From positions 1-50,650 of the forward strand of contig JAGQRH010000028.1 in assembly GCA_020425605.1 (NCBI GenBank): DNA of 50,650 nucleotides. Reading direction: 5' to 3'. Positions 24,941-34,126 of this stretch are shown piece after piece. How positions within the stretch are numbered: the stretch's first letter is position 1; each line of letters opens with the position of its first letter. Origin of the DNA: Planctomycetota bacterium (GTDB taxonomy: Bacteria; Planctomycetota; UBA8742; UBA2392). The translations under genes were made by a program, and so were the position numbers. The notes under the pieces were generated by a model that worked only from the letters and a program-made list of their open reading frames with translations, was not told where the DNA came from and ran no database searches.

Positions 24941-25996
24941 CTAGTCCTCGAACTCGATCTTCTCAATCCGCACGATGGGCAGCGGCTCGCCGTCTACGCG
25001 CAGTGCGCGCAGGCCGACGCCGGCCGCGATGTCGGCAATCAGCGGTCGAATCAGAGTGCTACGCCCCTGGCGCACGTTTTCCGCCTCGGCGAACTCCGTG
25101 AAGAGGTAGAACAACGGCATCAGTCCGCTGATCGGCTCACCCTCACGCAGCTCGATCAGCACCCCGGTTGCGGGAGCGGGCTGTGCAAACTCGATGCTGC
25201 GGATTTCGCTGAATGGAATGAACTGCAGCTCGCTGTTCCGCACGATCTCGATCGTCGCGCCGGTCAGGGAATCCGCATCCTCCAGCAACTCGCAGCTGCG
25301 CGTCTCCGGCCCTGCCTCGTCCGGCAATACCCGGAGCTGCAGCGTGGCGCGTTGCGGCTCATAGCGTGGGTTGCTGCGGACAAGCTCCACAGCCTGTGCG
25401 AAATTGCGCGCCAGCAGCGCGAGTTCGGGGCGTGAGTCTTCCGGCAGTTCCTCAAGCCAGCGCGTGATGGCGTCAGGCGTATCGACGGGCAACCCGGGCT
25501 CAACAACCAGCCGGATCAGCTCCGGCCGCATGATGCGCATGAAGGTCAGGTGCGCCAGGCGCTGCAGGCGCTCGTCAGCAAGTGATCCCTGTTGGGCCGC
25601 CTCGAATAGCTGTAGGTAGTCTTCCTGCTCGAACGTGAAGTACTTGCGTCGCATGGCCGACACGAACTCAGCCGCAACGCCTTCTTCTTCCGGCAACTGC
25701 TCAAAGGCTGCAGAGATGTGCGGGTAGCCGGTCTCGTGATCGCCCTGAAGGAAACAGACGCGGCTGTACAGCAGGTGCGCAACTCCGTTGTCCTCGTCGT
25801 GCGCGAGCACCGTCGTCAGCAGATTGCGCGCCTCGTGCAGCTGGTCCTGGTCCAGCGCGATGCTGGCGAGATTGAGGTTCGCCGCCGGATGGATCGGGTC
25901 CAGCTGCAGTATCTCGCCGTAGATGCGCGCTGCGCCCGCCACGTCGCCGTCTCGGTGTTTGCTCAGGCCTTCCTGCAATAGCTCGTCAACGTCCAT
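24941..25996 (-). CDS. TPR protein with ImpE/SciE-like C-terminal domain
   Basis: This 351-residue cytoplasmic protein begins with TPR-like repeats (about 1-110: AARIYGEILQLDPIHPAANL, then ARNLLTTVLAHDEDNGVAHL). A less conserved helical part follows. The C-terminal 110 residues resemble the ImpE domain found in accessory proteins of type VI secretion (LQFIPFSEIRSIEF, then GLRALRVDGEPLPIVRIEKI). No other T6SS gene is visible, so this may be an ImpE homologue with a different job. Its ATG overlaps the preceding stop by one base (TGATG), and PII follows after 5 nt. Confidence 0.7.
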   Translation of the reverse strand: MDVDELLQEGLSKHRDGDVAGAARIYGEILQLDPIHPAANLNLASIALDQDQLHEARNLLTTVLAHDEDNGVAHLLYSRVCFLQGDHETGYPHISAAFEQLPEEEGVAAEFVSAMRRKYFTFEQEDYLQLFEAAQQGSLADERLQRLAHLTFMRIMRPELIRLVVEPGLPVDTPDAITRWLEELPEDSRPELALLARNFAQAVELVRSNPRYEPQRATLQLRVLPDEAGPETRSCELLEDADSLTGATIEIVRNSELQFIPFSEIRSIEFAQPAPATGVLIELREGEPISGLMPLFYLFTEFAEAENVRQGRSTLIRPLIADIAAGVGLRALRVDGEPLPIVRIEKIEFED

Positions 25997-27021
25997 CAGG
26001 CTGCCGATCCCCAGCGCACCTTGTGGAAGATGCGGGTTGCGACGGCATCGATAATCATCAGGCCGCCGAAAGTCACCGGCCAGAAATGGGGATACAACTC
26101 ACCCCAACCCAGCCACAGGATCAGGGTGGCAAAGCCTGCGGCATTCGCAAGCACCGCGCACAGAAACAGCGGGCGCGCATACTTGAAACCAAGCAGCGCA
26201 CCAAGCACCACGCCGACACCGAGGCCGAATATGGCGTAGAGCTCATCCATGGTCGCGAGGTAGACACCGCCGCCCAGGGACGCACCGCCGATCATCATCC
26301 CGGCCAGCGCCACGTTGAACAGCATGTTGGCCAGCAGCAGCCGGGGCGCCAGCCACGCGCCGAACGCGGCGCCAGCGGCCGTGCTCGCCCACATGATCCA
26401 TGGGTCGACCTGTAGAAAAAACAGCGTCACGCCGACCATTCCACCCAGGATCGCAGCCGCCAGCAGACGCACGAACACGGCCATGAGGATAAGCCCGATC
26501 CCGCCGACCAGCAGCGCAATCAGCGTGGCGAACTTGCGGTAGCTATCAAACTGGTCACCGGCGATACGCCGGATTTCGGCGCGCAGGGCCTCCATGGTGA
26601 GTGGAATCTTCGCGTCGGCTTCGGCCTCGGCGTCAGGACCGTTGACCAGCTTGTCGGCTCTTTTCTTTCTTTCCTGCAGCTCGCGGATGCGGTCCTGGAT
26701 CTTCTCGCGCTCGCGCACCAGCTCGTCGGCTTTGCGGGCCTGGTCGGCTTCCTCTTGTTTGATCAACCCGGATTTCTCGGCGCTCTGGATCAGCTGGCGA
26801 CGCTCAACCCGCTGTGCGAGCTCCTGAACGCTGATGCAGACGAGCAGCGTCATCAGCACCCACTTCATGGGCAGGTCGGTCAGCTTGGCTGCGGCCGGAA
26901 GTTCTTCACGCTCGAGGCTGACGCGCTGGTCGGCCTCGATTTCGGTAATGGTCTTGGCCTGCACGTCCTCGAAGGGGTCGGTGACAGGTGGTGCCTGCTT
27001 CTTGTCCGACCGCTTCGCCAT
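25996..27021 (-). CDS. Multi-span membrane protein with cytoplasmic coiled coil
   Basis: This 341-residue protein has a charged N-terminal segment, one hydrophobic helix (about 52-67, MKWVLMTLLVCISV) and a coiled-coil region (about 70-125, rich in Lys/Glu: REREKIQDRIRELQERKKRA). About seven hydrophobic segments follow from residue 160 to the end, several Gly/Ala-rich (AAAILGGMVGVTLFFL, GLGVGVVLGALLGF). No family is recognised. Position is informative: the start lies 9 nt after the prkA stop and the stop overlaps the ImpE-like start, so it is probably the membrane anchor of the same signalling module. Confidence 0.75.
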   Translation of the reverse strand: MAKRSDKKQAPPVTDPFEDVQAKTITEIEADQRVSLEREELPAAAKLTDLPMKWVLMTLLVCISVQELAQRVERRQLIQSAEKSGLIKQEEADQARKADELVREREKIQDRIRELQERKKRADKLVNGPDAEAEADAKIPLTMEALRAEIRRIAGDQFDSYRKFATLIALLVGGIGLILMAVFVRLLAAAILGGMVGVTLFFLQVDPWIMWASTAAGAAFGAWLAPRLLLANMLFNVALAGMMIGGASLGGGVYLATMDELYAIFGLGVGVVLGALLGFKYARPLFLCAVLANAAGFATLILWLGWGELYPHFWPVTFGGLMIIDAVATRIFHKVRWGSAA

Positions 27022-27030
27022 CGTGCCGCG

Positions 27031-29301
27031 CTAACCCAGTCGCTTTTCTATGAAGTAGAGAATGATCGGCTTGGCGCACTCGTAGCAGTAACCATAGGTG
27101 CGGTCCATGTTCTCGATCAGGTTTAGGGTAGCGCCGTTTTCGCCTTCGCCCTCTGCCTTAAGGTGTTTATCAAGCTCAGCCCGAGTCTTGCAGCGCTCCA
27201 GATTTCGCTTGATGGAACTCCAGTTCACCTTGTCACGCATCTCGCGGTACAGGCTGCGGTGCAGCTCCTTGAACACGTCGGCGTAGACTTCCTGCAGGTC
27301 GATGCCGATCGGATCCATCCCCGCCTTCATCTTCTGCGTGCCGGTGGTCATGGCATTCGTCAGGCGGCTTACCATGCGGAAGCGGAAGAAGTCACGCTCG
27401 GAATCCTCGACGTTCATCAGGTCTTCGACCTTGCGCATCATCTGCTGGTCCGGCTCGAGATCGGCGCCGGTAACCGCGTTCTTGACCTTCTCCTTGCGAT
27501 TGTAGGCCGTCACGTGTGTCAGGTAGCCGCGAATGCGCTTTTCGATGTCGACTGCGTTGACGTTGACGATGCTGTTCTCGATTTCGCCGGCCAGGATTTC
27601 GTCGTAGCGCTGGCGCAGCACGGCCGTGAAGGCGCGGAAATCGTGGTAGCCGTCATCGCGCTGCCGGGCCAGGAAATCGTAATTCACGGGGCCCTGGTCG
27701 ACCACCTTGTCGAGCAGCACGAACACGGCGAACGGCGTGATGCACTCGACGGCGTCGTCCTCGCAGATGTCGGCGAACACATTCTGCAGGATGCGTGTCG
27801 GAATGCCGTCCATGCCCTCGGATACGAACTCGTTGCGCAGGCGCTTGCGGACTTCGCGCGACAGCGTCTGCCGTTCCCGGTTCGTCAGGAACTGTGGGTA
27901 CTCACCGGCAAACACCAGCGACTTGGCGAGTGGATTCAACTTGCTCAGCACCTGCCGCGCTTCCTCTGGCAGATCGCTCGCGTTCGGCAGATCGGACTTT
28001 TCCAGCCGCGACATCACGGCCCACAGCGCTGCCAGCTCGGTCGCGTGGGGCGCGATGCGGTGGTAGCGCTTGGCCTGGCGCAGCCCGCGGTTGTAGATCT
28101 TTTCCTCGTCGACGTAATTGAGCAGATACGGCACATCAATCTTGCGCATACGGCTGCGAAGCGCCTTGCTGAGAGGGTCGCCGCGCAGGGCCTGGTACTC
28201 AGCCAGGTTGGTGGTGCCGAGGATCATGACGTCGATGTCGCAGCCAACCTCGCCGAAGTCCATCTTGTGTTCTTCCACGGCACTCAAAAGGTGCTGCAGG
28301 TAGTTGCTCGGCTTCTTGAAAATGTCCGAGTAGTGCACCAGCCCGCGGTTGCCACGCACGTACTTTCCGAAAAAGCGCACCAGGCTAACGCTGTTCAGCA
28401 GGTTTGCGATGAACTTGAAGTTCTCGTCCATCGTCACGGGCTGAGAAGCGGTCTCGACGTTTCCCTCAGGCGGGATCTTTGCGATGCCGATGCCGCCTGA
28501 CTCGGTGAACACAATGCGCTGGACCACGATGTGATCCATCACCTTCAGCCAGTCGCCCTTGTAGCGCCTGAGCAGGAACGAGTAGATCTGCTTGCTGTTA
28601 TAGTCGAGGTCGCCCTCAAGGACCTTGTGCGGGATCGGATACTTCGAATCCAGGTTGTTCTGCTTCCACAGTTTCTCAAGCAGTTCGCGACGGCCTTGCC
28701 GCGGGATCAGCAGTAGCGGGTGTTCATGCATCTGACTGGGCAGCACGGCCACCGGGTTGTGCGTGCCTGCGTAATCCGGCTTGGCGCTTCCGAAGCCCAA
28801 ACCGCCGCCGTCCTCTGTGTGGAAGTCCTTGCCGAAGCGCCAGGCGAAGCTGTAGACAGAGCCGTCGTTGGTGCCTGTGTACGCTTCCAGTCCGCGGCCG
28901 ATGAGATCGATGATGCTGGTCTTGGCCGTGCCGACCGGACCATGAAGGACGAAGATGCGCTCTTTGCCCTCTTCGCGTGCGCCGGCGCGGATGTACTTAA
29001 CGAGCCGATTGATCGTACGCTCAAGCCCGTAGATCGCGTTCTTGCCACCGCTGAACGGGTCATCGAACAGCTTGTAGCGGCGCACCTGCTCGCCGCTGTC
29101 TTCGAACGTGTCCGAGCCGAAATGCTGGATCATGTCGAAGGTGAGCTGATAGGTCGTGCGAGTGTGCTTGTACGGGTCGGCGCAGACCTGGTTCAGGTAC
29201 TCAAGGTAGCTGCCCTCCCACGAGACCTGCTCAAATTGGCTGCGGTTGCGCTCGACGATGAAGTCGGTGACAGATGCTTCGTTGATGCTCGGCCGTTCCA
29301 T
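27031..29301 (-). CDS. prkA: PrkA-type serine protein kinase (AAA+ domain)
   Basis: The product has 756 residues from ATG 29301 (CGGAGAACC upstream). The N-terminal AAA domain has the Walker A motif GPVGTAKT (121-128), a Walker B-like region around CDIDVMILGTTNLAEY and the sensor segment DPLSKALRSRMRKIDVPY. The C-terminal PrkA kinase domain follows. The family is usually about 640 residues, so this copy has roughly 110 extra, mainly internal and C-terminal. PrkA normally pairs with a DUF444 protein and SpoVR; neither is in the window. Here it heads a run with a membrane coiled-coil protein, an ImpE-like TPR protein and PII. Kinase activity and stress or nitrogen signalling roles are family knowledge, not shown here. 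Confidence 0.92.
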   Translation of the reverse strand: MERPSINEASVTDFIVERNRSQFEQVSWEGSYLEYLNQVCADPYKHTRTTYQLTFDMIQHFGSDTFEDSGEQVRRYKLFDDPFSGGKNAIYGLERTINRLVKYIRAGAREEGKERIFVLHGPVGTAKTSIIDLIGRGLEAYTGTNDGSVYSFAWRFGKDFHTEDGGGLGFGSAKPDYAGTHNPVAVLPSQMHEHPLLLIPRQGRRELLEKLWKQNNLDSKYPIPHKVLEGDLDYNSKQIYSFLLRRYKGDWLKVMDHIVVQRIVFTESGGIGIAKIPPEGNVETASQPVTMDENFKFIANLLNSVSLVRFFGKYVRGNRGLVHYSDIFKKPSNYLQHLLSAVEEHKMDFGEVGCDIDVMILGTTNLAEYQALRGDPLSKALRSRMRKIDVPYLLNYVDEEKIYNRGLRQAKRYHRIAPHATELAALWAVMSRLEKSDLPNASDLPEEARQVLSKLNPLAKSLVFAGEYPQFLTNRERQTLSREVRKRLRNEFVSEGMDGIPTRILQNVFADICEDDAVECITPFAVFVLLDKVVDQGPVNYDFLARQRDDGYHDFRAFTAVLRQRYDEILAGEIENSIVNVNAVDIEKRIRGYLTHVTAYNRKEKVKNAVTGADLEPDQQMMRKVEDLMNVEDSERDFFRFRMVSRLTNAMTTGTQKMKAGMDPIGIDLQEVYADVFKELHRSLYREMRDKVNWSSIKRNLERCKTRAELDKHLKAEGEGENGATLNLIENMDRTYGYCYECAKPIILYFIEKRLG

Positions 29302-29404
29302 GGTTCTCCGGACTTGAGCCTGCCCTACCATGATCGGTGACGCGAGGCGTTACGTCAAACCCGGGGATGCCGTGTTGACGAGTGGTTTGCGCCTGCGCTG
29401 ACGA

Positions 29405-32200
29405 TCAGTCCTTCTTTGGCTGTTCGTCCGCGCCGGTGCCAGGCTGTGATTCGGCCTGCCGCCTCTCGGTATCTTCCTTGGCAAGCTGCTGGGTTGCGAG
29501 CTTCTTCGCGAGCCTTTCCGCATCCGACAGAGAGTCGTCCTGCTTGATTTCCGCCGCGGCCTGGGCCATCGCGGACTTGTCGGGCTCACCCTCGGCCGCG
29601 TCCGTCGCTTCGGCCTTCTCCGGGGATTTCTCCTGAGCCAGCTCGACTTCCCGCTTGGCGAGTGTCTCTGCCCGGTCGCGCTCCTCGACGGAAACGCCGG
29701 CCAACGCGATCTCTTCTTCCGTCATTTCCCCGCGCATCTTGCGCACGTAGCGAAGCAAGTTCGCGCGTTTCTTGCGGGTATCCTGCGCACGGGCCTTTTC
29801 ATCCTTGTCTGCGTACGACTTGTAGCTGACGACGCGCTGCGGCCACGGGATCTCGATACCAAGCTCATCAAACCGGAGCTTGCACCGCCTCAGGAACTCG
29901 CGCGATGCCCCCCACTGCTCGCCGGCGCGCGTCTTGAGCAGCATGCGCATGGTCACGGCGCTGTCGCCCAGCTCGGTCACGCCCATCAGGATCGCGTCTA
30001 GGATCTTCTTGCCCCACACTTCGTCATCGCGCATGTCCTTGGCAACGATCTCCAGCACGGCGCCGATGTCGTCTGTGTTCTCCTCATAGCCGATGCCGAT
30101 GTCCACAACGGCGCGCGACCACAGCTTGGTCTGGTTGGTAGTCACCGAGATTTCGCCGTTCGGAATCGTGTGGACATCACCGTTCAGACCGCGGATCACC
30201 GTTGTACGCAGGTTCAGGTTTTCGACCGTGCCGGTCTTGCCGTTGATTTCCACCACGTCGCCGATGCTGAACTGGCCCTCCAGCAGGATGAAAAAGCCGG
30301 CAAAGAAATCCTTCACCAGCGTCTGGGCGCCGAAGCCAACGGCCAGCGAAAGCCCGCCGGCAGCCACCAGCAACGGGCCGTAGTCCACATCGAACTGTGC
30401 CACGGCGAACAGGATGGCGGTGATGTAAACCACCACACGCGCTGTGGTCATGAAGACGGTCATCAGCGTGCGGGCGCGCTGTTGCTCATCGGCGCTGAAT
30501 GCCTGCTTGTTGTCAGCGCGGCGAACGATGCGGTCGATGAGAGGCTGGCCGACCTTTCGGATGAGGAACAGCATCAGCCATGCGACCAGCAGCACGGCGA
30601 GAACCTTTGCCGCGCGGATGCCGCTTGTCTTGCCGATCTCTTCGTAGTACTGGCTTCGTGTCTCGGGCAACAGCTCTGCTTCAATTTCCGAGTTGCGCTC
30701 ATTCAGCCGCTCAATGCGCCGGTCCACAATGTCGAGTTGCGTCTGCGCCTGCCGGGTATCGCGCTTTGCGCTGCTGAGGCGTTCCTGCTCGGCCTTAAGT
30801 CTCTCGCGCAGCGTGAACAGAACGATCGCCGGGCGGCGCTTGTACTGCGGCACTTCCACTTTCGGCTTGCGAGGCTCGTCGCCATTCGGATCCGGCTTCG
30901 CGAACTGAAGCTCGATGGCTTCAATCGTCGCCTGGGTCGCATCGATCTCGGCCTCGACGGTCTTCTCTGTTTCGTCCTTGGATACCCGAGTCTTCTGCAG
31001 ACCCACTCGCTCGGCCGTCAGGCGGTCAATCTCTTCGCGGTTGTCTTTCAGGGCCTGCTTGTAGTCGTCAATCTGCCGGCTGAGCTTCTGGTAGTCCTCC
31101 AGCTCGTCCTGCTTGGACTGTGCCTCGTCGTCAGCGGCCGCTGCCTTTGCGCCGCCCGTATCCGCGAGCGCGCTCTTCAGTCGTTCCGCATCCGCCTCAA
31201 GGCGCTCCTTGTAGTCCTCGCGGATGTCGATCTGCTGTTGGATTGCCTGCAGCCGCCCGCGCAAGCTCGTGATTACGAGGTCGTCCACCATGGCGTTCAG
31301 CTGGCCCGAACGACCCTCGTACAACGCTTCGATCTTCTTGCGCAGCCCATCTAGCTCTTTTACATCGCGGGCGACGGCGGGAAGCTCCATCGTGCGGGCG
31401 GGCGACTTCTCGAACGATGTCCATGCTTCCTTTGCGGAGGCAACGGCGTCCAGACCCGCGAATGCTCGTGCCCCGTAGGCCCTGTATGCCTCAAACAACT
31501 TGTCGTTCATGTTGTTGTAGGCGTCGATGGAGAGTTGCAGGCGCTCACCGGCCCATCGCAGCTCATAGTCGAGCTTCTCCAGGTCCGACAACTTTTCATA
31601 TACGCGGCTCTTGGCGAACTCGAATGACTCGGAATTCTCCGCGAGCTGCGCAATCCGCTTCTGCTCGGCCTCCGCGTCGCGCACTGCCTTGGCGTACGCG
31701 CCGTCCGGCGTGGAGGCGATCTCCGATTCCTCGTGACGATCGACGGCGAGGGACAGGTCGCGCAGCACCTGCTCGGCGAGAGTCACCGCTGCGTCGTAGC
31801 GAACTCGGGCATCCAGCTCGGCCTTTGTAGGCCCGGCCTTGGCCGTGGCGACCGCCTCCTGAAGCACCTTCAGCTGTCCGTCGAGAGCCTTGATGGAGTT
31901 CTCGGTCTCGGTCACGGCGGAATCGCGCGCGGCCTTTTCTTCTTCAGAAAGGTCCGCCTGCGCCGCGGCTTCTTTCTGTTCCTTGAGTTTGGCGTTGAGC
32001 TGGTCGATCTGCGTTTGCGTCGCATCGACGTGAGCCTGCAGCGCCTCGACGTGCTCTTTGACGTACGGCGCAGTCGGGACAGCCGGAAGCTCTTTGGGTG
32101 CCGGTGTTTCGTCGGGTGGAGGTACTGTGTCCTGGGCGGCAACCGCGTACGGCAACAACATCAGGGTGAGGATCAGTGCGATTCGCGTGGCTGTTTGCAT
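29405..32200 (-). CDS. Large MscS-family mechanosensitive channel
   Basis: This 931-residue protein begins with a signal peptide (LTLMLLPYAVAAQ). A very long extracytoplasmic coiled-coil region follows (about 45-530), then hydrophobic helices (VLAVLLVAWLMLFLI and VVVYITAILFAVAQF). The conserved MscS pore and beta domain comes next: GLSLAVGFGAQTLVKDFFAG, GDVVEINGKTGTVENLNLRT, HTIPNGEI. The C-terminal tail is charged and helical (about 830-931). The architecture resembles MscK/MscM-type channels that open during osmotic downshock. It starts 18 nt after ptsI on the same strand and lies 103 nt before prkA. Confidence 0.9.
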   Translation of the reverse strand: MQTATRIALILTLMLLPYAVAAQDTVPPPDETPAPKELPAVPTAPYVKEHVEALQAHVDATQTQIDQLNAKLKEQKEAAAQADLSEEEKAARDSAVTETENSIKALDGQLKVLQEAVATAKAGPTKAELDARVRYDAAVTLAEQVLRDLSLAVDRHEESEIASTPDGAYAKAVRDAEAEQKRIAQLAENSESFEFAKSRVYEKLSDLEKLDYELRWAGERLQLSIDAYNNMNDKLFEAYRAYGARAFAGLDAVASAKEAWTSFEKSPARTMELPAVARDVKELDGLRKKIEALYEGRSGQLNAMVDDLVITSLRGRLQAIQQQIDIREDYKERLEADAERLKSALADTGGAKAAAADDEAQSKQDELEDYQKLSRQIDDYKQALKDNREEIDRLTAERVGLQKTRVSKDETEKTVEAEIDATQATIEAIELQFAKPDPNGDEPRKPKVEVPQYKRRPAIVLFTLRERLKAEQERLSSAKRDTRQAQTQLDIVDRRIERLNERNSEIEAELLPETRSQYYEEIGKTSGIRAAKVLAVLLVAWLMLFLIRKVGQPLIDRIVRRADNKQAFSADEQQRARTLMTVFMTTARVVVYITAILFAVAQFDVDYGPLLVAAGGLSLAVGFGAQTLVKDFFAGFFILLEGQFSIGDVVEINGKTGTVENLNLRTTVIRGLNGDVHTIPNGEISVTTNQTKLWSRAVVDIGIGYEENTDDIGAVLEIVAKDMRDDEVWGKKILDAILMGVTELGDSAVTMRMLLKTRAGEQWGASREFLRRCKLRFDELGIEIPWPQRVVSYKSYADKDEKARAQDTRKKRANLLRYVRKMRGEMTEEEIALAGVSVEERDRAETLAKREVELAQEKSPEKAEATDAAEGEPDKSAMAQAAAEIKQDDSLSDAERLAKKLATQQLAKEDTERRQAESQPGTGADEQPKKD

Positions 32201-32218
32201 CAGTCTTTCCGTTGCCCC

Positions 32219-33970
32219 TTACTCTCCGAATTCTTCGCTTGGCAGCAGCCGCTTGACCTCTTCATCCAGAAGGTCCGCGATGTCGTCGGCGACATCCAGC
32301 TCCATGGCTTTGCCCGCAAGTTCGCACGCCTCGGCCACGGTGACGCGGCTCAGCAGCGTGCGCAACTCCGGCAGTGCGGTCGGCCCGACGCTGAAATCGC
32401 GCAATCCAAAGCCGAGCAGGATCACCGCGAAGCGAGCCTCGCCCGCCATTTCACCGCACACGCTGACCGGCCGGTTGTGACTCACGGCCGCATCGATTAC
32501 CTGCTTGACCAGCCGAAGCACGGCCGGGCTGGTGTGCTTGAACAGGTTCGCGACGTACTGGTTGTTGCGGTCGACCGCGAGTGTGTACTGCACCAGGTCG
32601 TTGGTGCCGATGCTGAAGAATTCGGCATCCTTGACGAAACTGTCGATCATCACGGCTGCGGAAGGCACCTCGACCATCATGCCCAGCGGAACTTCTGTCG
32701 AGTGCTCAATGCCCTCGCGCTTCAGATCCGTCTTCACGTTCTCGAAAATCTGCCGGGCCGCGCGGAACTCTTCAATGCTGCCGATCATCGGCAGCATCAG
32801 CTTCGTTGGGCCGTGGGCCGCTGCGCGCAACGCGGCGCGCATCTGCGTGATCAGCAGGTGTGGCTCACGCAGGGAAAGCCGAATGCTGCGGCAGCCCAGG
32901 AACGGGTTCTCCTCACGCTCCAGGCCGACCTCGCTGGCGAACTTGTCGGCGCCGAAGTCCATTGTGCGCAGCGTCAGCGTGCGCCCCTCGAGCATCGTGT
33001 GCGCACGTCGATAGACTTCGTAGTGCTGCTCCTCGGTCGGGTGCGCACCGAACTTGCTGTAAATGAACTCTGTGCGGAACAACCCTACACCGTCTGCACC
33101 AAGCCGGTTGGCAAGCTCGATCTCGTCATCCCACTCGATGTTGGCGAACAGGTTGAGCTTTTCGCCGCACTTGGTCGTACGCAGCGCCTTCGACGCGGCC
33201 TCGAACATCCGCTTTTCGCGGTCGAGGTAGCCCTGGCCGCGGACCTCGTACTTTTCGCGCGTCGCGTCGTCCGGGTTGACAATCACCCGGCCGGATTTGC
33301 CATCGACGATGACCACGTCACCGCCGCTGATGTCGCTGCTGATGGTGCCGAGGCCGACTACGGCGGGTATGCCGAGCGCGTTGGCCAGGATTGCGGTGTG
33401 GCTGGTCGCGCCGCCGACGTCGGTGATGAAGCCGGCAACCATCTTCTTGTCGAGCGTCGCCGTCTGGCTGGGCGTCAGGTCGTGCGCGACGACCACGACC
33501 TTGCGGTCAAGCTCGGTCAAGTCGTGCGCGCGCTGGCCGAGCAAATTGCGCAGCAGGCGCTTCTGGATGTCATAGAAGTCGTTGACGCGCTGGATAAAGT
33601 AGGCGTCGTTCAGCTCTTTGATCGGCTTGACGATCTTCTTGAACACGCGCGAGACGGCGTACTCAGGCGTGTAGCGCTTGGTCTTGATCTTCTCGGGGAT
33701 TTCCCTGGTGATCAGCGGGTCTTCAAGCATGCGCATGTGCGCATCGAAGATCAGCCCGACCTCTTCCTTGGCCACAGAGTGAACGCTGTCGCGGATGTCG
33801 GAGATTTCGCCCAGCGCCTTGGCACGGGCGAGCTCGAATCGCTTCAGCTCGGTGTCGACTTCATCCTTGCGGATAAAGCGGCGCGGAATCCGGAATGATT
33901 CCGAATCCAGCACCAAAGCGGGCGCAATCGCCACGCCCGGCGATACCGGGATGCCGTTCTTGATTTCCAT
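32219..33970 (-). CDS. ptsI: Phosphoenolpyruvate-protein phosphotransferase (PTS enzyme I)
   Basis: This 583-residue enzyme transfers phosphate from PEP to HPr. The phosphorylated His191 is in GGATSHTAILANALGIPAV. The PEP-binding domain has the DFGADKF and LGCRSIRLSL segments and the catalytic Cys region VSVCGEMAGE. The length is standard for EI and there is no N-terminal GAF domain, so it is not the nitrogen-type EINtr. GGAGA lies 4-5 nt before the ATG. A possible -10 box (TATAAA on the minus strand, 34092-34087) lies in the 155-nt upstream gap. No HPr or EII gene is in the window, so its role here may be regulatory. Confidence 0.93.
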   Translation of the reverse strand: MEIKNGIPVSPGVAIAPALVLDSESFRIPRRFIRKDEVDTELKRFELARAKALGEISDIRDSVHSVAKEEVGLIFDAHMRMLEDPLITREIPEKIKTKRYTPEYAVSRVFKKIVKPIKELNDAYFIQRVNDFYDIQKRLLRNLLGQRAHDLTELDRKVVVVAHDLTPSQTATLDKKMVAGFITDVGGATSHTAILANALGIPAVVGLGTISSDISGGDVVIVDGKSGRVIVNPDDATREKYEVRGQGYLDREKRMFEAASKALRTTKCGEKLNLFANIEWDDEIELANRLGADGVGLFRTEFIYSKFGAHPTEEQHYEVYRRAHTMLEGRTLTLRTMDFGADKFASEVGLEREENPFLGCRSIRLSLREPHLLITQMRAALRAAAHGPTKLMLPMIGSIEEFRAARQIFENVKTDLKREGIEHSTEVPLGMMVEVPSAAVMIDSFVKDAEFFSIGTNDLVQYTLAVDRNNQYVANLFKHTSPAVLRLVKQVIDAAVSHNRPVSVCGEMAGEARFAVILLGFGLRDFSVGPTALPELRTLLSRVTVAEACELAGKAMELDVADDIADLLDEEVKRLLPSEEFGE

Positions 33971-34126
33971 CCAGTCTCCAGCATGGCCAACGGGGAAGAG
34001 TGCGCTTGGCGGCCAGGACCGCGCTCAGGCGTGGGCTGGACTGCGCTAAGCCGACCGTCTCTTCCGGCCCTGCGATATGGCGCGAAGTTTATAACAGGCG
34101 GCGCGACACGGGTCTGCCCCCCGGGC

